64,000 bases of DNA from Xanthomonas sp. GPE 39 (GTDB lineage: Bacteria > Pseudomonadota > Gammaproteobacteria > Xanthomonadales > Xanthomonadaceae). Made by a program: the position numbers and the translations under genes. The DNA lies in contig NZ_JZHZ01000007.1 of NCBI RefSeq assembly GCF_000963005.1, forward strand, positions 1,942,848 through 2,006,847, given 5' to 3'. Under the pieces are notes generated by a model that did not search any database, had not been told where the DNA came from, and was given only the letters and a program-made list of their open reading frames with translations. Positions 18,440 through 27,659 of the stretch are shown here, in pieces; the stretch's first letter is position 1, and each line of letters starts with the position of its first letter.

Positions 18440-21400
18440 TCAACTCAACTTAGCCTCTATATGCGACAGGAGTTGCCGGCAGAGCGACCTCAGCAACATC
18501 CAATCGCCGCCAGCATAAGCCTGCTGCAGCAATTGCAGTTCTTCCACCAGCTCGTCCATTCCCAAGGCCATCAACGCTCCCTGCAGGCGATGTATACGTC
18601 GGCGTAGCGACTCCAAGTCCTGTACGGCCAACGCCTGCTCAATGAGCTGCCGCTCACTGCTCCATTCAGCGTAAAACGCCTGACGTAACATCGCGTCCAG
18701 TTCATCGGAGCGGTACTCCTGAGGCTTGGCGGAACTTGTGGAGGAGGATCGGGACAACATGGCATTCCTCAAGACGCGACGCAGGTCGCTCAATAACACG
18801 GGTTTTTGCAGTGAGTCAGAGAACTGCTCGGTATCGGCACTGATCTCCGCCGCCGCCGACGCGGAGGTCGCCACCACCCGCGCGCCCGGATCGAATTCGC
18901 GCAACTTGCGCAGCAAACCGACACCATCCAGGTGTGGCATGCCCAGATCGGTGATGACCAGATCGGCGCGGCGTTCGAGCCATAGCTTGAGCGCTTCCAT
19001 ACCATCGATCGCCACACGTACCCGGGTACACCCCAGCGCGGCCAGTTGGTGTTTGATCAACGTGCGGTTCACCGCATCGTCTTCGGCAACGAGAATGTCC
19101 AGATTCTGCTCCACGCCCTCCACCCCGGCTCCGCTCGCGTGCCGCTGTGCATGCTCGGCGGCTGTGCCCGTCAGCTCGGCCAGCGCTTCCAATAGCCCGG
19201 CATAGCTCAACGAACTCACTTCGACCTGATTTTCGTGCCGCTTCGGAGTCAGCGGTCCTTTGGCCGAAACAAAGACCGTGCCGAGCACTGGAACCGCACT
19301 CAGATCGGCGGTGCGCCAGGCGCGGTTATCGGCTTCGGCCACGATGCGCACATGCAGCGAGGCGTTCGCAGCGTCGGCAGTATTCAAGGTCGCGCCCCAG
19401 CGGCGCAGACGCTCGGCGAGCATGGCGCGCCAGGCAGGATGCGGACACAGCACATCGACGACGAAACCCTCCAAAGGTCGCGCTTCGGCAAGCAGAGCGC
19501 GGCCAGTGCGCTTGAACGGTAGATCGACCCAGAACACGCTACCAGTGCCAGGTTCGCTGCGCACACTGATGCGCCCACCCATCAGATGACACAGATTACG
19601 GCACAGGAACAGGCCCAACCCGGTCCCGCCGAAGCGCCGGCTGATACTATCGTCGGCCTGCGCCAACGGATTGAAAATCGCCGACTGCATCGACGCGGGA
19701 ATGCCGATTCCGGTATCGGCCACCTCGAAGCGCGCCCATAGCTGGCCGTCGGCCTGCTTCAAGCAACGCGAGGAAATCATGATCGAACCGCGTTCGGTAA
19801 ACTTGGCGGCATTGCCGAGCAGATTCTGCAGAATTTGCGCCAAGCGTTGATCGTCCCCCTCCAACATCGCATCCAGATCCGGATCGGTGACGCAGTAGAA
19901 CGCCACCCCACCCAGCAGAATCGACGCACCGAAGCTGCGAGCGCAACGCTCCAGCACCTCGTTGGGCGACATCTGCACCGGATTGATCTTCAGGGCATTG
20001 GCCTCGAGCTTGGTCGAATCGAGCAGATCGTTGACCAGGTTCAACAAGGCGTCGAACGAGCGGCGGATCATGTCCACCCACTCGCCCTGCTCGAAGCTCA
20101 GCGCACTGCGCGAAAGCAGCTCGAGATGCCCCATCGCCCCGTGCAACGGTGTGCGAATCTCATGGCTGACGATCGCCAAGAACATCGACTTGGCCCGATT
20201 GGCCTCGTCGGCGGTCTGCTTGGCTTCCATCAACAGCATTTCGTTGGCTTTGCGCTCGTTGATATCCACCAGACCCAGCAGAATCACCGGTTGTCCGCCG
20301 AAACGGGTCTGCGAAGACGCCACGCCGATATAGCTGCTCTGCCCTTCAGCCAGATCCCAACGCACCTCGATGAAGGAATGATGGTCGCCGGTCACGGCTT
20401 CGGCGTTGCGTTCGCGCATGACATGACGATAGAAGCCCAGGCTGCCCTCATCGAGGCGATTGCCGAGCATGCGCTGGGCCACCCCGTTCTCCAGCATCAC
20501 CGCATCGCTGTCTGGCGCGTAGATACCAATACCGATCGGCAAGGTATCGATAATCGCCTTACTGAAATGCTCAGCCTCGATCAATTTCTCGGCATTTTTG
20601 AGTAGCGGCTTGGTTACGCGCAGGTCGAAATACACTGCGGCGGCCCACATGAACCCAAGCGCCAGCAAACAGACCAGCGCGCCGGTGACGAACTCGTGCT
20701 GCAGATTGGCCAACACGTCTTCCCAGGTGTAGGCATAGACAGCGATCCAATCCGGGCCACCGATGCGCTGTGCCACGAAGAAGGTGCCACTGCGGTAGAA
20801 CGCGATCGGCTCGCCACCCACACGGGAAAATTGCTCAGTCTGCGCGCGCACCCTACGCAGCAAGTCCACTTCCTCGGCACTGCGCGGGGAATCCCCCAGA
20901 TTCTCTTGACCGGCATTGCTCAACAAAAAGAAACCGGGACGCCGCGTCTCCTTGCGCAGAAAAAAGCGCATGAACTGACGATCCGGCAACGACAGCGCAA
21001 TGGTAAAAACACGCTGCCCATCACGAAACATCGGCACGATGAGTTGCGATACCGACAAGCCTCCGTCACGTTCGTCGGCGGGCCGCCACAGCGGCCGCTG
21101 GCTGCGCAGGTCTTGCGTGGGCGTGGCAGCGATCAAACGTTCTGGCTCGTCGATACGTTGGCGGATGAATGCCCTCACTCCGTCGCTGCGTGCACTCTGC
21201 AACTGAGCCAACCCCATGACTGGCGACACCGCCATGAAGGTGGCATCGGGTGAGTAAAGGAAACCATCCAGAGTCACTCCGGTTTTCCTGGCATCGATAG
21301 AAGGTGCTGCGGACATGTCGCGCACCACGCGCAGCGCCGTGGCCAGCCGAGCCACATCTGCTGTGCCGTTCAATGAACTAATCAAGGTAAACGGCGTCGC

Positions 21401-21733
21401 GGTGAGGTCGTCCTCGGTGACAGTGACACCCTTCCCCTCTGCAAGCTTGCGCGCATAATGCTGCACCGGCACCACGTCGTTCTGACGCAGATTCCATACG
21501 CCTTCGTAAAGATCGGCGAACTGGACCAGCCGCGCCGAAAGTTCGTCCACCTGCGTCTGCACCTCTTCGCTGCTCTTGACGAACTGTGCGATCTGCTTAT
21601 CGCGGTACTGGTCGATAATGCCGCTGCAGAACAGCAACGCGGCGGCGACGATGGACATGGATAGCGCGGTCGCGGCACCGTAGAGGATGCGCCGGTAGTA
21701 TCGGCCCGTTCTGGCGAGCAACTTTTGCGGCAT
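18440..21733 (-). CDS. hybrid sensor histidine kinase with receiver and HPt domains
   Basis: The 1097-residue protein has two membrane helices (about 17-40 and 348-370) enclosing a roughly 300-residue periplasmic sensor region, then a PAS-like segment (390-490). The HisKA phospho-acceptor is His524 (SHEIRTPLHG), with HATPase N/G boxes near 635-710, a receiver with Asp929 (VITDLGMPHLDG) and a C-terminal HPt with His1048 (HRLQG). The full His-Asp-His chain would pass phosphate to a separate regulator, most likely the LuxR-type one encoded next door. The domain order matches BvgS/RcsC/RocS1-type kinases. The chosen ATG is preceded by GGGAA; the frame extends 35 codons further. Confidence 0.93.
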   Translation of the reverse strand: MPQKLLARTGRYYRRILYGAATALSMSIVAAALLFCSGIIDQYRDKQIAQFVKSSEEVQTQVDELSARLVQFADLYEGVWNLRQNDVVPVQHYARKLAEGKGVTVTEDDLTATPFTLISSLNGTADVARLATALRVVRDMSAAPSIDARKTGVTLDGFLYSPDATFMAVSPVMGLAQLQSARSDGVRAFIRQRIDEPERLIAATPTQDLRSQRPLWRPADERDGGLSVSQLIVPMFRDGQRVFTIALSLPDRQFMRFFLRKETRRPGFFLLSNAGQENLGDSPRSAEEVDLLRRVRAQTEQFSRVGGEPIAFYRSGTFFVAQRIGGPDWIAVYAYTWEDVLANLQHEFVTGALVCLLALGFMWAAAVYFDLRVTKPLLKNAEKLIEAEHFSKAIIDTLPIGIGIYAPDSDAVMLENGVAQRMLGNRLDEGSLGFYRHVMRERNAEAVTGDHHSFIEVRWDLAEGQSSYIGVASSQTRFGGQPVILLGLVDINERKANEMLLMEAKQTADEANRAKSMFLAIVSHEIRTPLHGAMGHLELLSRSALSFEQGEWVDMIRRSFDALLNLVNDLLDSTKLEANALKINPVQMSPNEVLERCARSFGASILLGGVAFYCVTDPDLDAMLEGDDQRLAQILQNLLGNAAKFTERGSIMISSRCLKQADGQLWARFEVADTGIGIPASMQSAIFNPLAQADDSISRRFGGTGLGLFLCRNLCHLMGGRISVRSEPGTGSVFWVDLPFKRTGRALLAEARPLEGFVVDVLCPHPAWRAMLAERLRRWGATLNTADAANASLHVRIVAEADNRAWRTADLSAVPVLGTVFVSAKGPLTPKRHENQVEVSSLSYAGLLEALAELTGTAAEHAQRHASGAGVEGVEQNLDILVAEDDAVNRTLIKHQLAALGCTRVRVAIDGMEALKLWLERRADLVITDLGMPHLDGVGLLRKLREFDPGARVVATSASAAAEISADTEQFSDSLQKPVLLSDLRRVLRNAMLSRSSSTSSAKPQEYRSDELDAMLRQAFYAEWSSERQLIEQALAVQDLESLRRRIHRLQGALMALGMDELVEELQLLQQAYAGGDWMLLRSLCRQLLSHIEAKLS

Positions 21734-22025
21734 GTTTATTCCCAAACGAGCGCAACGCGTGACGGCAGGGCATAAAGAACATTGCGCTTCAGCATAGCCC
21801 AGCGTCTGCGCTATCACCAGCGAAGATATTTCCAGCACCTAGCTTACATGCGCCACGCACGCATGTATCGCCAACATGGCGACCATCAGCATTTTGGGCA
21901 ACCGCCTATGTATAGCTAGGCAACGCGCCATCGCGTAAGAACTTGCATACGCACATGCTGAAACTCCTCGATTGTATCGATTATGCAATCGCACACCATT
22001 GCCAGTAGCCTTGAGCGGATCAACC

Positions 22026-23279
22026 ATGAACAGCACCACGCACATGCCTTTTATCAGCATAAAGAATGCCATCGTGGCTTACGAAAACGAATTGCAAGGC
22101 AGCTACGTGAGCAAGCTCTTGCAACGTCTCGGTGCAACGCACATCTATAGCGCCCACGATAGCGGGGCAGTGTTCGAACAAATCCGCACGACATCCTTCG
22201 ACCTACTGGTCGCTTCCGCGCGCCTGCCGGGTGCGTCGATTCTGCAATTGGTGGATGCCCTGACCCAGATCCACTACAGCGGCCACCTGATCGTGAGCGG
22301 CTTGACGGACATGCGTATCCAGAGCGCGATCTATGAGTATGCGAGGCAACACGCCAGTAGTTCGATGCAGGTGATCTTCGCTGGAGAACCCCTGCGCCTG
22401 TTCGATTTCACCGACATGCTGTATCGGGCGGCAACACCGATCACCGCCGATGCGAATGGTCAGGTGATCGAGGATCCTGCCCCACTCATTGGCGCCAACG
22501 AAGTGTTTCGCGCCTATCGCGCCGGCGAGATCGCCGCCTTCTTTCAGCCAAGCTACTACCTGACCACTGGCACCATGGTCGGTGCGGAAGCGCTGGTGCG
22601 CTGGCACCACCCAACGCTGGGCGTCATAAGCCCGGATCGCTTTCTGACCAACCTACAAGAGTGCGACCTTGGCTGGGAACTGATCGACCAATTCATCGAC
22701 ACCGCTGCCAGCGTAAGCCAATCGCTGACTGCAACACACCCACTCAAGCTGTCGATCAACATTTCTTCCAGGGATATCGCCTCAGCGACCTGGGCGGACA
22801 ACATCGTGCAACGACTCAAACACTCTGGTGGCAGCAGCAATCAATTCGCCATCGAAGTGACAGAGAGCGGCAGCACGAACAACAACGACACCCTCATTGC
22901 TGGCGCGGTAGCGCATTGGCGCCTGAATGGCATCGATTGCGTCATCGACGATTTCGGCACCGGTGCGTTTTCGCTCAACCGTCTGTGCACCGCGCCGTTC
23001 AATCTCCTGAAAATCGACCGGCGAATGGTCTGGCGCTCACGACTCACCCGTCATGTATTCGACATGCTCGAAGCGATAGTGCAATTGGCGCACGGACTGG
23101 GCATGCGTGTCATTGCCACAGGCATCGAAACCGAAGAAGACCTGATGCGGATGCGCAGCATCAAATGCGACATCGGCCAAGGCTATTACTTCAGCCGACC
23201 GTTGCCGATCACCCAGTTCCAGGATCTTGCCAACTCCCAGCAGAACATCTTCGGGCGGAGCACCAGCAAAGCCTACTAA
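22026..23279 (+). CDS. pseudo-receiver/EAL domain protein, putative c-di-GMP phosphodiesterase
   Basis: The 417-residue protein has an N-terminal receiver-like fold in which the phospho-acceptor position is Ser64 (LLVASARLPG) instead of Asp. A C-terminal EAL domain follows from about residue 155. The EAL residues needed for metal and catalysis look intact: Glu188 (GAEALVRW), an Asn in SINIS, EVTES, DDFGTG, the Lys in KIDRR and the final QGYYFSRP. The usual AEGVET motif reads ATGIET, retaining the second Glu. It is divergent from the hybrid kinase. The composition resembles RocR of Pseudomonas, with a degenerate receiver and reversed domain order. Confidence 0.88.
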   Translation: MNSTTHMPFISIKNAIVAYENELQGSYVSKLLQRLGATHIYSAHDSGAVFEQIRTTSFDLLVASARLPGASILQLVDALTQIHYSGHLIVSGLTDMRIQSAIYEYARQHASSSMQVIFAGEPLRLFDFTDMLYRAATPITADANGQVIEDPAPLIGANEVFRAYRAGEIAAFFQPSYYLTTGTMVGAEALVRWHHPTLGVISPDRFLTNLQECDLGWELIDQFIDTAASVSQSLTATHPLKLSINISSRDIASATWADNIVQRLKHSGGSSNQFAIEVTESGSTNNNDTLIAGAVAHWRLNGIDCVIDDFGTGAFSLNRLCTAPFNLLKIDRRMVWRSRLTRHVFDMLEAIVQLAHGLGMRVIATGIETEEDLMRMRSIKCDIGQGYYFSRPLPITQFQDLANSQQNIFGRSTSKAY

Positions 23280-23349
23280 ACAGCGGGACAATCACCGCAC
23301 CGAACACGCGCGCTTACCTGCACGAATCGATCATCCAATCGCATGCTGC

Positions 23350-23388
23350 GGCCGTCTCGCCCACACTTGCTTGCAGGGCGAGACGGCC
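23350..23388. repeat. perfect 13-bp inverted repeat between convergent genes
   Basis: The two arms (GGCCGTCTCGCCC and its exact complement) flank a 13-base loop, midway between the EAL gene stop and the stop of the leftward gene at 23408. No T-run follows on either strand. It is probably a shared transcription barrier. Confidence 0.65.
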
Positions 23389-23407
23389 AGGATTGTCGTG
23401 GGTGGAG

Positions 23408-23842
23408 TCAGCGGCGCTCGATGGTGAAACCGGCAACGTCCACGCCAAGGTCCACCCCCTTACCGGTACCGGCCAACGCCAACGAAATGTCGCCCTTGGT
23501 CATCACCTGCGCATCGGAGGACTTGACCACACCGGCATGCGCTTCTGCCGAGGCATAGGTACCAAACAGATCGTTGAGCGAATAAGCGCCGGTAAACCGA
23601 CCACGGCCATTGACGATCTTGGATTTACCCACGCTCAGGCCGCCGCCCTTGACGTTGATCCGGACCGGGATGCTGGCACCGTTGTCGCAGGTGATGGTGC
23701 CGTTGCCTTTAGCAGTCTTGTACAACAGCGACCAACCGGACAAGTTGAAATGCAATTGGCAGTCGATATTGCCGGCGGCATGCGCCTGCGGCATGAGGGC
23801 AATACCGGCAAGCAACGCGGCAGTCGTGAGCAATTTAGTCAT
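23408..23842 (-). CDS. hypothetical secreted protein, 144 residues
   Basis: A clear Sec signal peptide (MTKLLTTAALLAGIALMPQ, cleavage after AHA at about residue 22) is followed by a small, Gly-rich beta-type domain with two Cys (residues near 28 and 52) that could form one disulfide. Segments such as KGNGTITCDNG and KGDISLALAGTGKG suggest a barrel or jelly-roll. The family is not recognised with confidence. It stands alone, convergent with the EAL gene. Confidence 0.7.
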   Translation of the reverse strand: MTKLLTTAALLAGIALMPQAHAAGNIDCQLHFNLSGWSLLYKTAKGNGTITCDNGASIPVRINVKGGGLSVGKSKIVNGRGRFTGAYSLNDLFGTYASAEAHAGVVKSSDAQVMTKGDISLALAGTGKGVDLGVDVAGFTIERR

Positions 23843-23931
23843 GGCAACGCTCCGTTGGGATAATCCGGGGCGAGCCTAGCAGCGCCTACGACTAGGCGGT
23901 GTGTGCGCCGCCAGTGCCGTCACGGTGCCGT

Positions 23932-24771
23932 TCAGGCATCGGCATTGGGTACGCCGAGGACGAAGCCATCGGCATCGAGCATCGCCGGGAAGCGCGCACG
24001 ATGTGCCGCCAATGCCTCTGCGGAAATGGTCGTGGTCGCGACCTGTTCACGCCCGCGGATTTCCAACTGCGGCTGACCGAGGAAGTCGATCACCGCGCTG
24101 TCTCCCGCGTAATGCAGGTCGTTGCCATCCACACCGACGCGGTTGACTGCCGCCACGAAGCAAAGATTCTCGATCGCCCGTGCACGCAGCAAGGTCTGCC
24201 AGGCATAGGCACGCGCCGATGGCCAGTTGGCGACGAACAATTGCAGGTCGAAATCCATCTCCCCCGGACGTTCGACGTCGTAGCGGTTGCGACAGAACAC
24301 CGGAAAACGCAGGTCGTAGCAAACCTGCGGATTGATCCGCCAGCCTTTCCATTCCACGCATAGGCGCTCGCGCCCAGCGGCATAGCGCAGATGTTCGTTG
24401 CCGTAGCGGAACAGATGACGCTTGTCGTAGTGCTGCAAAGCGCCGTCGGGCGTGACCCACAACAAACGGTTGAACACCCTGCTGCCGCCGTGTGCATCGG
24501 ATACGCGCAGTTGCACGCTGCCGGTCACTGCCGCATTCAAGCCCATCGCCTGCGCGCGCATCCACGCCACCGTCGGCCCCTGCATGTCTTCGGCCTGCTC
24601 CAGCGCATCGTTGGAGAAACCGCTGGTGAAGGTCTCCGGCAGAATTACCAGATCGGTCACGCCGGCCAGCGGCGCCAGCAGTTCGGCGTAATACAGGCGA
24701 TTCCCAGCAGGATCGTGCCAGAGGGTGTCGCCTTGGACGAGAGAAATGCGCAGGTCGTGAGTGGGGTACAT
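23932..24771 (-). CDS. carbon-nitrogen hydrolase, omega-amidase (YafV/Nit2) type
   Basis: The 279-residue nitrilase-superfamily protein has the Glu-Lys-Cys triad in its usual settings: Glu in VILPETF, Lys in HYDKRHLF and Cys in PQVCYDLRFP. The last motif and the size match omega-amidases, which hydrolyse alpha-ketoglutaramate or alpha-ketosuccinamate. The neighbouring gene encodes an aminotransferase that would make such keto-amides when using Gln or Asn as donor. The two are on the same strand, 101 bases apart. Confidence 0.88.
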   Translation of the reverse strand: MYPTHDLRISLVQGDTLWHDPAGNRLYYAELLAPLAGVTDLVILPETFTSGFSNDALEQAEDMQGPTVAWMRAQAMGLNAAVTGSVQLRVSDAHGGSRVFNRLLWVTPDGALQHYDKRHLFRYGNEHLRYAAGRERLCVEWKGWRINPQVCYDLRFPVFCRNRYDVERPGEMDFDLQLFVANWPSARAYAWQTLLRARAIENLCFVAAVNRVGVDGNDLHYAGDSAVIDFLGQPQLEIRGREQVATTTISAEALAAHRARFPAMLDADGFVLGVPNADA

Positions 24772-24872
24772 GAGATGTCCGCAGGAGTGAAAGATCCGGA
24801 CTGGTGATCCGGAAAATCAACAGCGAGATCGGCGTCGATGAACGCTTCCGAGTGCCGGGCCCCGGCAATACA

Positions 24873-26021
24873 TCAAAGCCGCCGCAGCCGCTCGATCGCC
24901 GTGTCCAGGGTCGCCGCGTTCTTGGCGAAGCACAGCCGCGCCAGCCGCTGGCCGTGCGGCGGGGTCTGATAGAACGGCGATAGCGGGATCGCCGCCACGC
25001 CTTTCTCGATCGTCAGCCACTTGACGAACTCGGTGTCCGGCAGATCACTGATCGCAGAGTAATCGACCAGTTGGAAGTAACCGCCCGGCACCGGCAGCGG
25101 CGTGAGCCGTGTGCCGCGCAATTGCTCGGCGAAGCGGTCGCGCTTGGCCTGGTAGAACGCACCGAGTTGCTCGTCGTGTTCTGGCTCTTCGCGGATCATC
25201 GCGGCGAACGCATGCTGCGCCGGGCCAAAGCTGGTGAACGTGTTGTATTGGTGGACCTTACGAAACTCGGCGCTGAGTGCTGGCGGCGCGATTGCGTAGC
25301 CGATCTTCCAGCCAGTGCAGTGATAGGTCTTGCCGAAGCTGGAGATGACGAATGCGCGCTCACGCAGTTCCGGCCAGCGCAGCACCGACTCATGACGGCG
25401 GCCATCGAACACGATGTGCTCGTAGACCTCGTCGGAAATCAGAAAGATGTCGCGACCGCGCAGCAGTTCGGCGACCGCCTGCAAATCCTCGGCACCGAGC
25501 ATCGCGCCGGACGGATTATGCGGGCTGTTGATCATCAGCAGCCGCGTGCGCGGCGTGATCGCTGCACGCACGCGCTCCCAGTCCACGGCGAAACTATGCG
25601 GGTCCAGCGCGACATGCACCGCGCACGCACCAGCCAGATCGATCGCCGGCTCGTAGCAGTCGTAGGCGGGATCGAGCACGATCACCTCATCGCCGGGCCG
25701 CACAACCGCATGGATGGCGTTGAACAACGCCTCGGTGGCACCGCTGGTCACAGTGACCTCCGTGTCCGGATCAACCTGCGCGCCGTAGCAGCGCAGCGCC
25801 TTCTCGGCGATTGCCTGACGCAACACCGGCACACCTGTCATCGGCGGGTACTGGTTGTGGCCTTCGCGGGCCGCACGGGCCAGTGCGTCGATCAAGCGCG
25901 CTGGCGCAGGGAAGTCGGGAAACCCTTGCCCCAGGTTCACCGCGCCATGCTCAGCGGCCAATTGCGACATGACGGTGAAGATGGTGGTGCCCACCTTGGG
26001 CAGCTTGGTCTGCAGGTGCAT
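24873..26021 (-). CDS. PLP-dependent aminotransferase, methionine/KYE aminotransferase type
   Basis: The 382-residue fold-type I enzyme begins KLPKVGTTIFTVMSQLAAE and GAVNLGQGFPDF, the signature of the YbdL / kynurenine-glutamine transaminase group. The PLP lysine lies in SSFGKTYHCTGWKIGY. These enzymes prefer Met, aromatic amino acids or Gln as donors and can regenerate Met from its keto acid. The pairing with an omega-amidase supports a glutamine-transaminase salvage route. The frame extends 14 codons upstream, but the internal Met matches the family start. Confidence 0.88.
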   Translation of the reverse strand: MHLQTKLPKVGTTIFTVMSQLAAEHGAVNLGQGFPDFPAPARLIDALARAAREGHNQYPPMTGVPVLRQAIAEKALRCYGAQVDPDTEVTVTSGATEALFNAIHAVVRPGDEVIVLDPAYDCYEPAIDLAGACAVHVALDPHSFAVDWERVRAAITPRTRLLMINSPHNPSGAMLGAEDLQAVAELLRGRDIFLISDEVYEHIVFDGRRHESVLRWPELRERAFVISSFGKTYHCTGWKIGYAIAPPALSAEFRKVHQYNTFTSFGPAQHAFAAMIREEPEHDEQLGAFYQAKRDRFAEQLRGTRLTPLPVPGGYFQLVDYSAISDLPDTEFVKWLTIEKGVAAIPLSPFYQTPPHGQRLARLCFAKNAATLDTAIERLRRL

Positions 26022-26145
26022 GGGAAAAAATGCGGCAATGGGAAAGCACCCTAGTGTACGCAATGCCGTTTGTCAGCGATGCGCCGCAACGGCGCAAAAT
26101 CGTGTGACCGCCCACCGGCAACAACCGCCGGACGCCCGCATCTCT

Positions 26146-26151
26146 TACAAT
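26146..26151 (+). promoter_or_regulatory. candidate -10 box for the ccm operon
   Basis: TACAAT lies 53 bases before the ccmA start, in the divergent gap with the aminotransferase gene. No good -35 box is visible at the proper spacing. Confidence 0.45.
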
Positions 26152-26204
26152 GCGTCTTCTCTTGCCAAGCCCGCTGCCGCGCGATCCGTCGCGGCTCTTT
26201 GCCG

Positions 26205-26852
26205 ATGACCGATCCGCTGCATGCTTCGCCACCGCTGTTGGCTGCGCACGGGCTCACCTTCGCCCGCGACGATGCGGCCGTGTTCGGCCCGCTGGACTTC
26301 CGTCTGGATCCCGGCGAGGCGCTGCTGGTGCAAGGCGACAACGGTGCCGGCAAGACCACCCTGCTACGCGTGCTGGTCGGCCTGCTGCGTGCAGAGGCTG
26401 GACGGATCGAAATCGACGGCCACCCGGTCCGACGCGGCGACCGTGCCCGCTTCATGGCCTACCTCGGTCATCTGGGCGCATTGAAGGCAGACCTGAGCAC
26501 GCTGGAAAATCTGCACTACGTCTGTGGCCTGCAAGGCCGCCGCGCCAAACAGATGCCCGGCAGCGCCTTGGCCATCGTCGGCCTGGCCGGCTATGAAGAC
26601 ACACTGGTCCGACAACTCTCCGCCGGACAGAAGAAGCGCTTGGCGCTGGCGCGCATGTGGTTGTCGCCAGCCCCGCTCTGGCTGCTCGACGAGCCCTACG
26701 CCAATCTCGACCTGGACGGCATCAACCTGGTCAACCGCATGATCGCCGCACACCTGCGCAGTGGTGGCGCGGCCTTGGTCACGACCCATGGTGCCTATGC
26801 CGCGCCGCCGGTGCGCACCCGGCTACTGCAGTTGAGCGGAGTGGAGGCATGA
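26205..26852 (+). CDS. ccmA: heme export ATP-binding protein CcmA
   Basis: The 215-residue ABC ATPase has a Walker A (GDNGAGKTT), signature ([13 protein letters not shown]) and Walker B ([12 protein letters not shown]). It is the ATPase of the CcmABCD complex, which releases heme-loaded CcmE during cytochrome c maturation in the periplasm. The start was set at the Met that opens the ABC domain. Its stop overlaps the ccmB start by ATGA. The presence of CcmA without a local ccmE is notable. Confidence 0.95.
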   Translation: MTDPLHASPPLLAAHGLTFARDDAAVFGPLDFRLDPGEALLVQGDNGAGKTTLLRVLVGLLRAEAGRIEIDGHPVRRGDRARFMAYLGHLGALKADLSTLENLHYVCGLQGRRAKQMPGSALAIVGLAGYEDTLVRQLSAGQKKRLALARMWLSPAPLWLLDEPYANLDLDGINLVNRMIAAHLRSGGAALVTTHGAYAAPPVRTRLLQLSGVEA

Positions 26853-27544
26853 GCCCGGCAGCGCCCGTTCCCGGCCTGTGGCAAGCCACACGCGCATTGC
26901 TGCGGCGCGACCTGCGCCTGCTATGGCGCCGCCGCGGCGATGCGCTGCAGCCCGTGCTGTTGGCGCTGCTGATCGTGGTCCTGTTTGCACTGGCGTTGGG
27001 CAACCAGCCACGCCTGCTTGGCGAAGTCGCCGCCGCCACGCTGTGGCTGGCCGTCCTGCTGGCCGGACTGCTGGCACTGGACAGCCTATTCCGCAGCGAC
27101 GCCGAGGACGGCTCGCTGGAACAATGGCTATTGGCGCCGGTGCCGTTGGCCTGGCTGGTGCTGGTGCGGGTGCTGGTGCACTGGACGACCACCGCCTTGC
27201 CGCTGATCGTGGCGACGCCCTTGCTGGGCGAATTACTGCACCTGCCGCATGAGCACATGCTGGCGCTGCTGGCATCGTTGGCGCTGGGAACTCCGCTGCT
27301 CAGCCTCATCGGCGCCGTCGTAGCCGCGTTGACGGTGAGCATGCAGCGCGCGGGGATTCTGGTCGCGCTGCTGGCGCTGCCGCTATACGTCCCGGTGCTG
27401 GTGTTCGGCGCCGGTAGCGTGGCGGCTGCGGCACAGGGACTGGATCCTGGCGGTGGCTTGCTCTTGTTGGCGGCGGGACTGGTGCTGGGGCTGGTACTGG
27501 CGCCACTGGCGGCGGCGGCGGCAATCCGCATCGCGCTGAGCTGA
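26849..27544 (+). CDS. ccmB: heme exporter protein CcmB
   Basis: The 231-residue integral membrane protein has six hydrophobic helices and the CcmB-type start with [19 protein letters not shown]. It is the permease partner of CcmA. The frame as found extends far upstream over ccmA, but the ATG at 26849 gives the ATGA overlap and the family-typical length. A 115-base gap separates it from ccmC. Confidence 0.95.
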   Translation: MSPAAPVPGLWQATRALLRRDLRLLWRRRGDALQPVLLALLIVVLFALALGNQPRLLGEVAAATLWLAVLLAGLLALDSLFRSDAEDGSLEQWLLAPVPLAWLVLVRVLVHWTTTALPLIVATPLLGELLHLPHEHMLALLASLALGTPLLSLIGAVVAALTVSMQRAGILVALLALPLYVPVLVFGAGSVAAAAQGLDPGGGLLLLAAGLVLGLVLAPLAAAAAIRIALS

Positions 27545-27646
27545 GTACCGTTGGCGCAGCGTCGACGCCGTATGGGCCGTACCATGCAGCGGTGGCGTTG
27601 CCGCAGCGCATCGCGCTCGCCGCATCGACGCCCGCCTTCCGCCCGC

Positions 27647-27652
27647 TAGAAT
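27647..27652 (+). promoter_or_regulatory. candidate -10 box directly before ccmC
   Basis: TAGAAT ends 7 bases before the ccmC ATG. That spacing would place transcription start at or next to the start codon, giving a leaderless transcript. The same arrangement occurs before metX. Confidence 0.4.
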
Positions 27653-27659
27653 CGACCGC

